Translations under genes and position numbers: made by a program | NCBI GenBank assembly: GCA_051027215.1 | Contig: JBPCXR010000046.1 | Span: forward strand, 26,943 to 90,942 | Origin: CALHVX01 sp051027215 | GTDB taxonomy: Bacteria; Pseudomonadota; Gammaproteobacteria; Pseudomonadales; Azotimanducaceae | Direction of reading: 5' to 3' | Length of the DNA: 64,000 nucleotides | Notes under the pieces: model-generated | The model's input: the letters and a program-made list of their open reading frames with translations, nothing else | Databases searched by the model: none | Told to the model about the DNA's origin: nothing | Part shown: piece by piece, positions 51,762 to 60,213 of the stretch | How positions within the stretch are numbered: the first letter of the stretch is position 1 | How the letters are laid out: the number at the start of each line of letters is the position of its first letter

Positions 51762-52918
51762 GCAAGGCGCTCCCAATGGCCCTGTTGCTGATCACTGCGC
51801 ACCGCGGCCTCAATGAACTGCATACCAGCAAGCCCCGTGTAGACATCTGGTAGCGCCCCAGGCAAGCCCGGCGCGAGCGACCCTTCGGTAAAACTCTCAG
51901 CAAATTCTCGGTAAAGGGTGGCAAAACTTTCCAAATAGCCTTCCGGATGACCCGCAGGCAAGCGCGTCACCGCAGCTGCCTCCTGACTTACCTCAGGGCC
52001 GCCCGTGCGCAACTCAACGCGCGCGGAGTCCTGACCGATCAGATACAGACTGTTCGGCGCTTGCTGACTCCAGCTCAGGGCCCCACTCTCGGCATAGACG
52101 CGCAAGCGCAAATTGTTTTCTTCACCGAACGCTACCTGGCTTGCCAGCAACGTGCCCGATGCACCGCTGGCAAAACGCAGTTGCAGTTGAGCATCATCAT
52201 CTAGCGCTCGACCAGGCACGAACCGCTGTAAATGCGCAGACACCTCGGTCACGGGTTCGCCCAGGACAAATTCTGCAAGGCTATGGGCATGACTGCCAAT
52301 GTCCCCCAGACAGCCAACCGGCCCTGCCTGGGCCGGATCCGTTCGCCAGTTGGCTTGTTTGTTATCAACGGGTTGCGCGAGCCAGCCTTGTAAGTACTCG
52401 ACGATGACTCGACGCACCGGCCCTAGCTGCCCGCTCGCCAATCGCGCTCTGGCCTCACGAATCATGGGGTAGCCCGTGTAGTTATAAGTCACTAGCAGGG
52501 GCAGCTTGGCTGCGGTCGCGGCTGCCACCAAAGACTGCGCCTGGGCCACGCTTACGCCAAGCGGTTTGTCGCAAACCACGGCAAACCCGGCCTCCAATGC
52601 TGCCCTAGCAATATCGAAATGTAGGTGGTTGGGGGTCACAATCGTGACAAACTGCATCCGCTGCGCGACCGGCAGTGCTTGCTCGGCAACCAGCATCTCT
52701 TGGTAGCTGGGGTAGCAGCGCTCGCGGGGTAGCCCATATAATCGCTGACCCGAGCGAATACTACGCTCGGCCTCTGCAGCGAATGCACCACAAGTCAATC
52801 GTACTCGCCCATCCAGCTCTGCAGCCATGCGATGCACCGGGCCAATGAACGCCCCTTCGCCGCCGCCGACCATGCCCATGCGCACGACGGGTTTCACAAT
52901 TGAGGATGAATCACTCAC
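51758..52918 (-). CDS. Gfo/Idh/MocA family dehydrogenase
   Basis: A 386-residue NAD(P)-dependent sugar or inositol dehydrogenase. RMGMVGGGEGAFIGPVHR is the Rossmann start; VTIVTPNHLHFDIARAALEAGFAVVCDKPLGVSV contains the conserved EKP-type Lys (here DKP), and GCLGDIGSHAHSLAEFV the DIGSH catalytic His region. The GTG start is 38 bp from the divergent GTG of the next dehydrogenase gene. It is coupled to the isomerase gene downstream. Confidence 0.9.
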   Translation of the reverse strand: MSDSSSIVKPVVRMGMVGGGEGAFIGPVHRMAAELDGRVRLTCGAFAAEAERSIRSGQRLYGLPRERCYPSYQEMLVAEQALPVAQRMQFVTIVTPNHLHFDIARAALEAGFAVVCDKPLGVSVAQAQSLVAAATAAKLPLLVTYNYTGYPMIREARARLASGQLGPVRRVIVEYLQGWLAQPVDNKQANWRTDPAQAGPVGCLGDIGSHAHSLAEFVLGEPVTEVSAHLQRFVPGRALDDDAQLQLRFASGASGTLLASQVAFGEENNLRLRVYAESGALSWSQQAPNSLYLIGQDSARVELRTGGPEVSQEAAAVTRLPAGHPEGYLESFATLYREFAESFTEGSLAPGLPGALPDVYTGLAGMQFIEAAVRSDQQQGHWERLA

Positions 52919-52956
52919 GCTGTTAGCATAGCTTCGCAGCGAGGGGATTTATACGA

Positions 52957-54006
52957 GTGGCAGACTTACGATTAGGCATGATCGGCGCTGGTGAGATCGC
53001 GAGTTACACTGCCGCTGAAGTAGCGAAAGCGGACGACGTTGTGTTGTCAGCGCTCGCCGACCCGAACGCGGCCCGAGCTAACGAATTAGCGGCGGCCCAC
53101 AGCGTTAACGAGGTCTACGCCAGCGCAACCGAACTACTCGAGCAAGGCAACGTTGAGGCTGTTTACATTGCTGTGCCCAATGCGCTACACGCGCCGTTAG
53201 CACTACAATGCTTAGCAGCCGGCAAGCATGTGCTGCTCGACAAGCCCTTCGCGCTCAGCACGACAGAAGCTAGCGCTGTTGTAGAGGCCGCGGAGCACGC
53301 CGGGCGAGTCTTAATGCTCGGCATGAACACGCGCTTCCACGCCAACGTCCAACGGGCCCGAGCCTTGCAGGAACAAGGCACTTTTGGCCCCATCTATCAC
53401 GTTAAAGCCCAATGGCGGCGACGCAGTGGCATCCCACGAATTGGCAGCTGGTTTACCCACAAGGCCAGTGCCGGTGGCGGCGCGCTACTGGATATCGGTG
53501 TGCACATGCTCGATGCCAGCCTCTATATTCTGAACAACTTTGAGCCGCTCAGCGTTAGCGGAGTGGTAGAGAACCGATTTGGAGGCCGCGGTCTGGGCGA
53601 CGGGCAATGGGGTCGATCTGAACGATCTGATCGACAATTCGATGTCGAAGACTTCGCTACCGCGCTAATCCGCCTCAAAGGTGGTGTATCCATCAGCCTG
53701 GATGCTGCGTGGGCAATGCACCAACGGGAATCTGAGATTCGGGAAATCGACCTGTTCGGAGAGAACGCCGGAGCCTCAGTGTTTGCTGAAACTCTGCACC
53801 AGACCCCGCCAGAGCAGTTCGAGCACAGCGAGTCTGCGTTCGCTGCACCGCTCACCTATGCCCACCGCTCGCGGGTGCAAAATTTCGTGCACTGCATCGC
53901 CGGGCGCGAGCAGCCCATGGTGACAGCAAACGAAGCACTGGTGGTGCAACGCATTCTCGACGCTATTTACCAGTCCAGCGAATCTGGCAGGGAAGTACTG
54001 CTATGA
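52957..54006 (+). CDS. Gfo/Idh/MocA family dehydrogenase
   Basis: A 349-residue NAD(P)-dependent dehydrogenase: LRLGMIGAGEIASYTAAEVAKAD, EAVYIAVPNALHAPLALQCLAAGKHVLLDKPFAL and GGALLDIGVHMLDASLYIL carry the Rossmann, DKP and DIGVH elements. It has a GAGGGGA ribosome-binding site and a GTG start. It is coupled to the following isomerase gene by ATGA. It is the mirror-image counterpart of the leftward pair and presumably handles a related compound. Confidence 0.9.
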   Translation: MADLRLGMIGAGEIASYTAAEVAKADDVVLSALADPNAARANELAAAHSVNEVYASATELLEQGNVEAVYIAVPNALHAPLALQCLAAGKHVLLDKPFALSTTEASAVVEAAEHAGRVLMLGMNTRFHANVQRARALQEQGTFGPIYHVKAQWRRRSGIPRIGSWFTHKASAGGGALLDIGVHMLDASLYILNNFEPLSVSGVVENRFGGRGLGDGQWGRSERSDRQFDVEDFATALIRLKGGVSISLDAAWAMHQRESEIREIDLFGENAGASVFAETLHQTPPEQFEHSESAFAAPLTYAHRSRVQNFVHCIAGREQPMVTANEALVVQRILDAIYQSSESGREVLL

Positions 54007-54761
54007 GCCCCAGTTACCCTGTGGCAGTTCAATTGTACAGCCTGCGCGAGCGCAGCAGCGAAGACTTCGCTGCTGTGTTGGAAGAAGTCGCCGCCATGGG
54101 ATACGACGGTGTCGAGCCGTTTAACCTCTACGGCATGTCGCCCCGGGCATTTCGAACGCGTTTAGACGAGCTGGGGTTAAGACTGGCGAGCAGTCACTAC
54201 CCATGGGCCAATCGAACGGACTCTTCTGAACTGATCGACGCATTGGGTGAGCTGAACTTACACCGCGCCATCGGCGGCTTCGGATCCGATGACTTTAAGA
54301 CTCCCAGCGCTATCGCTCGAACCATTGAGCAAACTCAGCAACTGAGCGAACAATTGGCTACTGCCGGAATTAGCCTGTGCCTACACAATCACTGGTGGGA
54401 GTACGAGCTAGACCAAGACGAGCCCGCCTACTACGCTTTGCAGCGCGCCGTGCCTAACGTCGAGTTTGAGCTGGACACCTACTGGGCCGCGAACTTTGGT
54501 GCCCGGGATCCGGTTGCAGAACTCTCCCGCATTGCTGACCGGACCCCTCTGCTGCACATCAAAGACGGGCCGCTGGTCGCAGATGCAGCGCACACGGCGG
54601 TAGGCGATGGCGTGATGCCGGTGACCGAGCTGATCGCCGCCGCGAATCCAAATCGTCTGGAATGGCTCATTGTAGAGTTGGATACCTGCGCCACCGACGT
54701 CAGCGCCGCAGTAGCAAAAAGCCTAGCCTTTTTACGCGGTACTGGTGTCGCGCCGGTCTGA
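54003..54761 (+). CDS. Sugar phosphate isomerase/epimerase
   Basis: A 252-residue xylose-isomerase-like TIM barrel: VAVQLYSLRERSSEDFAAVLEEVAAMGYDGVEPFN, GISLCLHNHWWEYE, VEFELDTYWAANFG, PLLHIKDGP and WLIVELDTCATD give the metal-binding His/Glu/Asp set. It is 252 residues, about 100 shorter than the isomerase at 50700 and not closely similar. Its start overlaps the dehydrogenase stop (ATGA). Confidence 0.88.
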   Translation: MSPSYPVAVQLYSLRERSSEDFAAVLEEVAAMGYDGVEPFNLYGMSPRAFRTRLDELGLRLASSHYPWANRTDSSELIDALGELNLHRAIGGFGSDDFKTPSAIARTIEQTQQLSEQLATAGISLCLHNHWWEYELDQDEPAYYALQRAVPNVEFELDTYWAANFGARDPVAELSRIADRTPLLHIKDGPLVADAAHTAVGDGVMPVTELIAAANPNRLEWLIVELDTCATDVSAAVAKSLAFLRGTGVAPV

Positions 54762-54769
54762 ACTCGCGG

Positions 54770-55417
54770 TTACGGAATAATCACCGGCGTGTTGGGCGTC
54801 CCGCCTGTTGCCGCACCCTGGACGTTGCTAGCAAGGAAGGCTTGTAGGCGTTTTAGCTGCCCGAGCTGTACCTGATCCACGGGTTCAGCGTAGGCCGCAA
54901 GCCCACCCTCAGCGAAGCCAGAAACCGCGTACCGATAAACGAGCTGTGTTCCCCGCGCATTGGGCTCGAGCACGAAACTCATGGTGCCGCTGACGCCCAA
55001 CGCTTGTAGCGGTCCGAGGCCGCCGATCAGATTTAGGCGTTCGCCAGGCGCCGCATGGGCAACCCGCATGTGCTCAACGCCACCACTTGGCAGTGCTTCG
55101 CAAAAACACCCTCCAGGACGAGCATCTAAGCTGAAATTTTCCGCTTTGCCGGAATACGAGTGCGCCGCATCCCACCATCGATGCACATCCCGAGTAAGCG
55201 CCAGGTAGGCGTCCTGTGGTGTGGCTTGCAGTTGCAGTCGATGTTCCGATATGAAGCCGGAGGCGGATACTGCCGTCACGGCTGCCGCACTGTTACCGGC
55301 CAGCAGTAACAGCAGGATGGCAACCCCGGTGTTGCTCGCAATCAACCTATGTCGGAACCAGACCACGCAGCGTTTTTTGCCTCTTCTACAGTGCTTTCTC
55401 ATGCATCTCTCATGCAT
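54770..55417 (-). CDS. Secreted SRPBCC-fold protein
   Basis: A protein of up to 215 residues with an N-terminal basic stretch and a hydrophobic signal (about 24-46, ending SAAA). A START/Bet v 1-like (SRPBCC) domain follows: TPQDAYLALTRDVHRWWDAAHSYSG, ENFSLDARPGGCFCEAL, LNLIGGLGPLQALG and LVYRYAVSGFAEGG. These domains bind hydrophobic ligands; this copy is probably periplasmic. The start is ambiguous (55417 or 55402), because three 11-bp repeats here duplicate ATG codons. Confidence 0.75.
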   Translation of the reverse strand: MHERCMRKHCRRGKKRCVVWFRHRLIASNTGVAILLLLLAGNSAAAVTAVSASGFISEHRLQLQATPQDAYLALTRDVHRWWDAAHSYSGKAENFSLDARPGGCFCEALPSGGVEHMRVAHAAPGERLNLIGGLGPLQALGVSGTMSFVLEPNARGTQLVYRYAVSGFAEGGLAAYAEPVDQVQLGQLKRLQAFLASNVQGAATGGTPNTPVIIP

Positions 55418-55431
55418 CTCTCATGCATCTG
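55399..55431. repeat. Three 11-bp tandem repeats across a gene junction
   Basis: TCATGCATCTC is repeated at 55399, 55410 and 55421 (the last copy ending in G). The array spans the SRPBCC start and the last codons of the zinc-ribbon gene, providing several possible ATG codons in different frames. Confidence 0.88.
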
Positions 55432-55807
55432 GGCGCTTACCTTTGACTAGGCTGCGCAGACGATCCATGAGCGTATCGAACTTCAGGTCAGTGAATTCTC
55501 CAGCATCGAGCCAAAGTCCATCGCAGTTTGGGCAGACCTCGTACCATATGTGCGACTGCTTCTCGTCCGCGGTTTTCTCCATCACCGTACTGCATTCCGG
55601 ACAGTGAATATCCGCCACTTTGTCTAACTCGCTCCCAACTTTGGGGTCGCCAACGTCCAGCACTGCTTCTGACATCCACTCCTTCTTCATCTCCACCAGC
55701 ACATCTGGCTTGCAGAACAATCCCGCACAGCTATCGCAGCGATGCACGGTGATTTTCCTGCCGTAGGTGTGAGCGTTCATCGTTCCTTCGCACTTGGCAC
55801 ACTTCAT
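55421..55807 (-). CDS. Double zinc-ribbon (TFIIB-type) protein
   Basis: A 128-residue protein with two zf-TFIIB type ribbons: Cys3/Cys6 with Cys24/Cys27 (MKCAKCEG, HRCDSCAG) and Cys69/Cys72 with Cys92/Cys95 (HCPECS, VCPNCDGLWLDAGEF). A basic C-terminus follows. The family is widespread in bacteria with no established role; it may bind nucleic acid or another protein. It lies 9 bp behind the PPOX-like gene and a few bases before the SRPBCC gene. Confidence 0.85.
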   Translation of the reverse strand: MKCAKCEGTMNAHTYGRKITVHRCDSCAGLFCKPDVLVEMKKEWMSEAVLDVGDPKVGSELDKVADIHCPECSTVMEKTADEKQSHIWYEVCPNCDGLWLDAGEFTDLKFDTLMDRLRSLVKGKRPDA

Positions 55808-55816
55808 AGTCTGTTC

Positions 55817-56314
55817 CTAAAATTTGGTGGTGGGTTGATAGTAGCGTTCATGCCAGATCCCCTGCGCGGCTTCCCCTTCCAATGGCATCCGCCAGGTCGA
55901 CAGTTTGGCATCCGCAAGGCGCAAACGATACAAACCCCGAGGCTCATTTATGGTGTTTTGAACGTAGGCTTCTGCACCAGCCTCTGGCACGTAGCGCAAC
56001 GCGATGCGTCGGTACTGATCCCGCCAAACATCGTCTGCGCCAACATCGTGAACCAACTCGGCCTGGCCCTCGGCGAGTACTTTTCGATAGGGTAATGGCT
56101 GCTCATCGATGCACAGCGCACAACGTGGATCTCTACGCAGGCAGGCAAACCACTCGGATTTCTCTCTGGGAGTGAAGTAAATGCAGCCGTCTTCGTAGAT
56201 AAACCAAATCGGGGTCACCAATGGGCTACCGTCTGCACGTACCACCGCAATGCGCATGAGCACGCTGGGCTCAGTCAGAAACTCTTCACGTTCTTGCAGC
56301 GTTAAGACGGGCAT
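55817..56314 (-). CDS. PPOX-class split-barrel flavin/F420 protein
   Basis: A 165-residue pyridoxamine-phosphate-oxidase-like protein: EFLTEPSVLMRIAVVRADGSPLVTPIWFIYEDGCIYFTPREKSEWFACLRRDPRCALCID and RKVLAEGQAELVHD in order. It is the second PPOX-type protein in the window; given the complete F420 pathway it may use F420, but FMN or heme are possible. It leads the leftward PPOX, zinc-ribbon, SRPBCC unit. Confidence 0.85.
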   Translation of the reverse strand: MPVLTLQEREEFLTEPSVLMRIAVVRADGSPLVTPIWFIYEDGCIYFTPREKSEWFACLRRDPRCALCIDEQPLPYRKVLAEGQAELVHDVGADDVWRDQYRRIALRYVPEAGAEAYVQNTINEPRGLYRLRLADAKLSTWRMPLEGEAAQGIWHERYYQPTTKF

Positions 56315-56348
56315 CGATCTCTACCAGCGGTTCCACGACCCCAGCGTA

Positions 56349-57272
56349 TCAAGCTGTTATCGCCTGGCCTAGGGTAGCGCGATAGCCCCGCCGAATTTCC
56401 ATGCTGGGACCGAGACCCTGCTGCAACAAATGTCGGTGCACCTGGGGCAGCCGATAGCAGGGCGCATTCACCAACAGGTGGTGTTCTAGATGGTAATTCA
56501 CAAAGTACGGCGCTATGAAGGTCCGCTCCAACCAGCCGGCCGTAGTAGTGCGGGTGTTGCGCAGCCTGTCGTTGTCATCTGGCACAGCAGCATGCTCGGC
56601 AATGTTGCGCAGTCGAGTGACCAAGCGGTTCCAGGTCAGAGCCGGGACCCACCAGAGCAGAAAATACAGGTACCACTTACCGGCCCAAGCAAAGCCTGTG
56701 AAAAACACCAGATTGATCAGCAGATTCGGGCCGAGACGCTTCATGCCCGGGCCAACGCCTTTGGCAAATGCCTCGCGAATTCCCGCACCGTACTGTTTGA
56801 CGCCAGTTTGACCAGTCAGGTCACGGATAACCTTGCGCCGAAAGCTGGCTGCACTAATCGGGAACGGTTTAGAGAGCGCCAGATCTGGATCTTCTTCTTG
56901 CTGGGTGTGGCGATGGTGTTGCAGGTGATAGCGGCGGTAGCCATGGATGCTGCCGCCCAGCTGGGCACGGCTGAGCAACCACTCGCTAGCCCAATCGTTC
57001 AGGTGCCTATTGCTGAACAAGGTGTAATGCGCGCCGTCATGGGAGAGCACGAACAGGCCAAGCTGGCGAGTGCCGATGATGGCAATGCCGAGCAGCACCG
57101 TCAGCGGGTTGGTCCACTGAAACACGACCAACCAAGTCAGCAATATGACGCCCCAACAATGCGCGATCATCCATGCACCACGCCAATTAGAAAGCACGCG
57201 GTAACGCCCCAGATCCTCCTGAGATAGGTAATCCGTGGGCTTTTGTAGGGCTGGTCCACTGGTCTGTGCCAT
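56349..57272 (-). CDS. Fatty acid desaturase family protein
   Basis: A 307-residue membrane di-iron protein with His boxes HDGAH (78-82), HLQHH (116-120) and HLEHH. NYHLEHHLLVNAPCYRLPQVHRHL is the typical end of the DesA/CrtW-like group. Alcohol, lipid or carotenoid substrates are possible. It differs from the delta-9 type at 41131. The frame opens at 57320; I chose the Met at 57272 because it gives a polar, natural N-terminus. It lies next to an acyl-CoA dehydrogenase gene with the same direction. Confidence 0.88.
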   Translation of the reverse strand: MAQTSGPALQKPTDYLSQEDLGRYRVLSNWRGAWMIAHCWGVILLTWLVVFQWTNPLTVLLGIAIIGTRQLGLFVLSHDGAHYTLFSNRHLNDWASEWLLSRAQLGGSIHGYRRYHLQHHRHTQQEEDPDLALSKPFPISAASFRRKVIRDLTGQTGVKQYGAGIREAFAKGVGPGMKRLGPNLLINLVFFTGFAWAGKWYLYFLLWWVPALTWNRLVTRLRNIAEHAAVPDDNDRLRNTRTTTAGWLERTFIAPYFVNYHLEHHLLVNAPCYRLPQVHRHLLQQGLGPSMEIRRGYRATLGQAITA

Positions 57273-57349
57273 CGTCAAATCATACCACCGACACAGCAAG
57301 CCAAGCCCCAACATCGCCAAGCCCCATCAGCGGCTGGCCTGGATAGATC

Positions 57350-58618
57350 CTAGTTGCCGAAATCCCAGGACTCACCGGCGTGATAGCGTTTCAACACGTT
57401 CTTGGCGATGAGGATCTTGTGCACCTCGTCTGGGCCATCAGCCAGCCGCAGAGTCCGAGCACCCTGATACATTCCAGCGAGAGGTAAATCCCCACTAACC
57501 CCGGCCGCGCCATAGACCTGAATGGCTCGATCCACGACCCGGTGAAAGGCTGCGGGGACGAAGATTTTGATCGCCGAGATGTCGGTGCGGGGATCGCCGC
57601 CGCCTTCCATTTTCTCGGCACAGTTAATGGTCATGAGTCGCGCAGCTTGGATATCGATATAGCTGTCGGCAAGAAAGCCCTGCATGAATTGCTTGTCTTC
57701 CAGCTTCTCGCCGCCGTGGACCTCCCGGGTAGTCAGACGATCTACCATGAGGTCGAAAGCGCGCCACATGGCACCGATGGAATTCATGCAGTGGTACACA
57801 CGCCCAGCACCGAGGCGGTCCTGAGCAGCAGCGTGACCCGTGCCCGTTCCGCCAAGCTGGTTTTCTTTTGGCACCCGCACGTTGTCGTAAACGATCTCAC
57901 AATGGCTCGAGGCCTTACCCCAGACGGGCACCCCGCGCACAATATTCACCCCAGGGGTGTCTTTGGGGACGATGATCTGGGTCATCTTGCCCTTGCCGCT
58001 GTCCGCATCCTCTGGATTGGCGGTCCTGCACATGACGATGAAAAAATCGGCGTTGTTGCCATTGCTGGTGAACCACTTGTGCCCATTAATCACCCACTCA
58101 TCACCGTCGAGTTCTGCTCGGGTTGTCAGGGAGCGGGGATCGGAGCCTGGGCTATCCGGCTCGGTCATCGAAAATCCCGACTGCATCGTGCCGTCGGTCA
58201 GAGGCTGTAACCACTTTTCATGTTGCTCGGCTGTGCCGTACTTGACCAGAATCTTCTGATTGCCGGAGTTCGGTGCTACCACACCGAACAAAGATGCGGC
58301 ACCCGGACAGTAAGCCAGGACTTCGTTCATGTAAGAGTGCTGCAAAAAGCTCAATCCCATACCGCCAAATTCTTTCGGCAGATGCGGTGCCCACAGCTGA
58401 CGCTCCTTCACCCTGGCGACAATTTCCTGGCGCAGTGCTTTGCCTTCAGCAATCGCTTCGGCACTAGCTTTGCTGCCTGCCGTCAACCAGCCCCAGAGAC
58501 GGGACTCGTTGGGCAGGATCAACTCATTAACCACCTCGGCAGTAGCGAGTCGTAGGTCGTTGACCTCAGCATCCAGGGTTGGAACCGGTTTGACGTTCAT
58601 TTGCGTGGTAGTTCCCAT
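57350..58618 (-). CDS. Acyl-CoA dehydrogenase
   Basis: A 422-residue FAD enzyme of the ACAD10/11-like branch: LWAPHLPKEFGGMGLSFLQHSYMNEVL, SGFSMTEPDSPGSDPRSLTTRAELDGDEWVINGHKWFTSNG, GRVYHCMNSIGAMWRAFDLMVDRL, VYGAAGVSGDLPLAGMYQGARTLRLADGPDEVHK. ADGPDEVH replaces the YEGT region, as usual in this branch. It probably oxidises a branched or hydroxylated acyl-CoA. It stands upstream of the desaturase gene with about 75 bp between. Confidence 0.9.
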   Translation of the reverse strand: MGTTTQMNVKPVPTLDAEVNDLRLATAEVVNELILPNESRLWGWLTAGSKASAEAIAEGKALRQEIVARVKERQLWAPHLPKEFGGMGLSFLQHSYMNEVLAYCPGAASLFGVVAPNSGNQKILVKYGTAEQHEKWLQPLTDGTMQSGFSMTEPDSPGSDPRSLTTRAELDGDEWVINGHKWFTSNGNNADFFIVMCRTANPEDADSGKGKMTQIIVPKDTPGVNIVRGVPVWGKASSHCEIVYDNVRVPKENQLGGTGTGHAAAQDRLGAGRVYHCMNSIGAMWRAFDLMVDRLTTREVHGGEKLEDKQFMQGFLADSYIDIQAARLMTINCAEKMEGGGDPRTDISAIKIFVPAAFHRVVDRAIQVYGAAGVSGDLPLAGMYQGARTLRLADGPDEVHKILIAKNVLKRYHAGESWDFGN

Positions 58619-58688
58619 GGCAGTTCCTCTTATTCTGGCCGCAAAATCAGCTTACTAATCTCCCACTGAGGAGAACAGCGGATCGGGC

Positions 58689-58694
58689 TATAAT
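58689..58694 (+). promoter_or_regulatory. Likely -10 promoter element (TATAAT)
   Basis: A perfect TATAAT 52 bp before the metallo-beta-lactamase-fold gene at 58746. The best -35 at 17 bp spacing, CTGAGG (58666-58671), matches poorly, so strength is uncertain. Confidence 0.4.
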
Positions 58695-58745
58695 GGGCGG
58701 TTCTATCCACCTATCCGCCTGTGGCGCGCCGCTTGAGCCTAGTGT

Positions 58746-59870
58746 ATGAGCCAATTCAGTGAGCTGAGATACCCCTACGATGAGCACCCCAGCCCCGGTA
58801 CCACCGTTGAAGTAGAGCCCGGAGTACGTTGGCTGACCATGCCCATGGGCGGTTCGCTGAATCACATCAACCTCTATCTGCTCGAAGACGACAAGGGCTG
58901 GTACGTGGTCGATACCGGGCTGAGCTTGCAGGAAACCAACGACCACTGGCAGACCATCTTTGCCAATGAGCTCGGCGGCAAGCCAGTTTGCGGCGTGATC
59001 TGCACCCATTTCCACCCGGACCACATCGGTCAGGCACGCATGATCACCGATCAGTTTAAGTGCCCGCTATACATGACCCACGCCGAGTATTACCAGGCCC
59101 GCGCATTTTTTGGCAGCGGTCCAGGCAGCAGCTCGAACTCACGGACTGGCTGGCTCAGCCAAAAGTTTTACCGCGAAGCGGGCATGCCAGAGGAATACCT
59201 CGAAACGCTGCGCAAAATGTTCGAATCCCGCGATACGGACGCCATGGTTATGCCGCAGATGCCCGACGGCTATCAACGCCTGAAGGACGGCGACGTATTG
59301 GAAATAGGCGGTCGTAACTGGCACATAGTGGTCGGCTCGGGCCATTCGCCTGAGCACGCCTGTCTGCTCTGTGACGAGCTCGATCTAATGATTTCTGGCG
59401 ACCAGATCCTGCCGATTATTACCAGCAATGTTAGCGTGCACCCGTCGGAACCGAACGCCAATCCACTCAAAGACTGGATGGATTCACACGATGAGCTGCT
59501 GAGTCTGCCCGAGGAAACTTTCGTATTGCCTGCCCATAATCTGCCGTTCTATGGCATTCGACCGCGGCTGCGCGATCTGATCAGCCATCACGAAGACCGT
59601 ATGCTGGCCATTGAAGAACACTGCACCGTGCCGCGCACTGCCAAAGATCTGTTGCCGGTACTGTTCGCCCGCGAGCTAGACCCTCGGCAAATGATGATGG
59701 CGTTGGGCGAAGCCATCGCCCACATACATCTGCTACTGCATCGCAATCGTCTACACCAGGTCTTGCACGAAGACGGTTGCTACCGCTACACGTCGATTGC
59801 CCCGGACCTGTCCAGGCGCGCCCATCCAACAGAGCATGATGCGCCCAGCGATGGGCCAATGCTGGTCTGA
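58746..59870 (+). CDS. Metallo-beta-lactamase-fold hydrolase
   Basis: A 374-residue protein with the MBL core: GGSLNHINLYLLEDDKGWYVVDTGLS, the metal motif HFHPDHIGQ, GSGHSPEHACLLC and SGDQILP. A C-terminal helical extension (about 270-370) resembles the group of MBL proteins next to acyl-CoA genes. It probably hydrolyses a thioester or ester in the cytoplasm; the substrate is unknown. A TATAAT lies upstream. Confidence 0.88.
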   Translation: MSQFSELRYPYDEHPSPGTTVEVEPGVRWLTMPMGGSLNHINLYLLEDDKGWYVVDTGLSLQETNDHWQTIFANELGGKPVCGVICTHFHPDHIGQARMITDQFKCPLYMTHAEYYQARAFFGSGPGSSSNSRTGWLSQKFYREAGMPEEYLETLRKMFESRDTDAMVMPQMPDGYQRLKDGDVLEIGGRNWHIVVGSGHSPEHACLLCDELDLMISGDQILPIITSNVSVHPSEPNANPLKDWMDSHDELLSLPEETFVLPAHNLPFYGIRPRLRDLISHHEDRMLAIEEHCTVPRTAKDLLPVLFARELDPRQMMMALGEAIAHIHLLLHRNRLHQVLHEDGCYRYTSIAPDLSRRAHPTEHDAPSDGPMLV

Positions 59871-59904
59871 TCGCACGGCACCGCTGGAAAGGTTCCACTG
59901 CCAC

Positions 59905-60213
59905 TTGAGCAACCCTCAACCGAACCAAGGTGCCACCCAGGGCGGCCAGCTACGCCAGCGCATCCGCCGCTTCACCTACCGCACCCTGTTATGGGGCAGG
60001 GATCGCGTTCCAGCAGGCGTGCGCAGGGTCATTGGCGCGCTGTTTTGTATCGGCGGCATCTTTGGCTTTCTGCCAGTATTGGGCTTTTGGATGCTGCCGT
60101 TGGGTGTGGGCTTTATCGCCCTCGATGTACCCGGGTTGCGCCCGCGGTTAGACGGGCGTATCGAGCGACTGAAACGCTCTATCGATCACTACGAATCACA
60201 CTCCAACCAGTAA
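59905..60213 (+). CDS. Small two-helix membrane protein
   Basis: A small basic protein with hydrophobic segments: RRVIGALFCIGGIFGFLPVLGFWMLPLGVGFIALDVPGLRPRL is common in proteobacterial proteins of unknown role. The start is uncertain: the frame opens at 59797, inside the previous gene, with an ATG at 59851. I prefer the TTG at 59905, giving MSNPQPNQG. The 3' end overlaps the convergent MBL gene by 25 bp. Confidence 0.6.
   Translation: MSNPQPNQGATQGGQLRQRIRRFTYRTLLWGRDRVPAGVRRVIGALFCIGGIFGFLPVLGFWMLPLGVGFIALDVPGLRPRLDGRIERLKRSIDHYESHSNQ

Noticed and set aside
56490..57227. 245-codon plus-strand ORF inside the desaturase gene
   Set aside because: It is a GC-driven shadow antisense to a gene with three clear His boxes.
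57542..58210. 222-codon plus-strand ORF inside the acyl-CoA dehydrogenase gene
   Set aside because: Antisense shadow with no family resemblance; the minus-strand protein is unmistakable.
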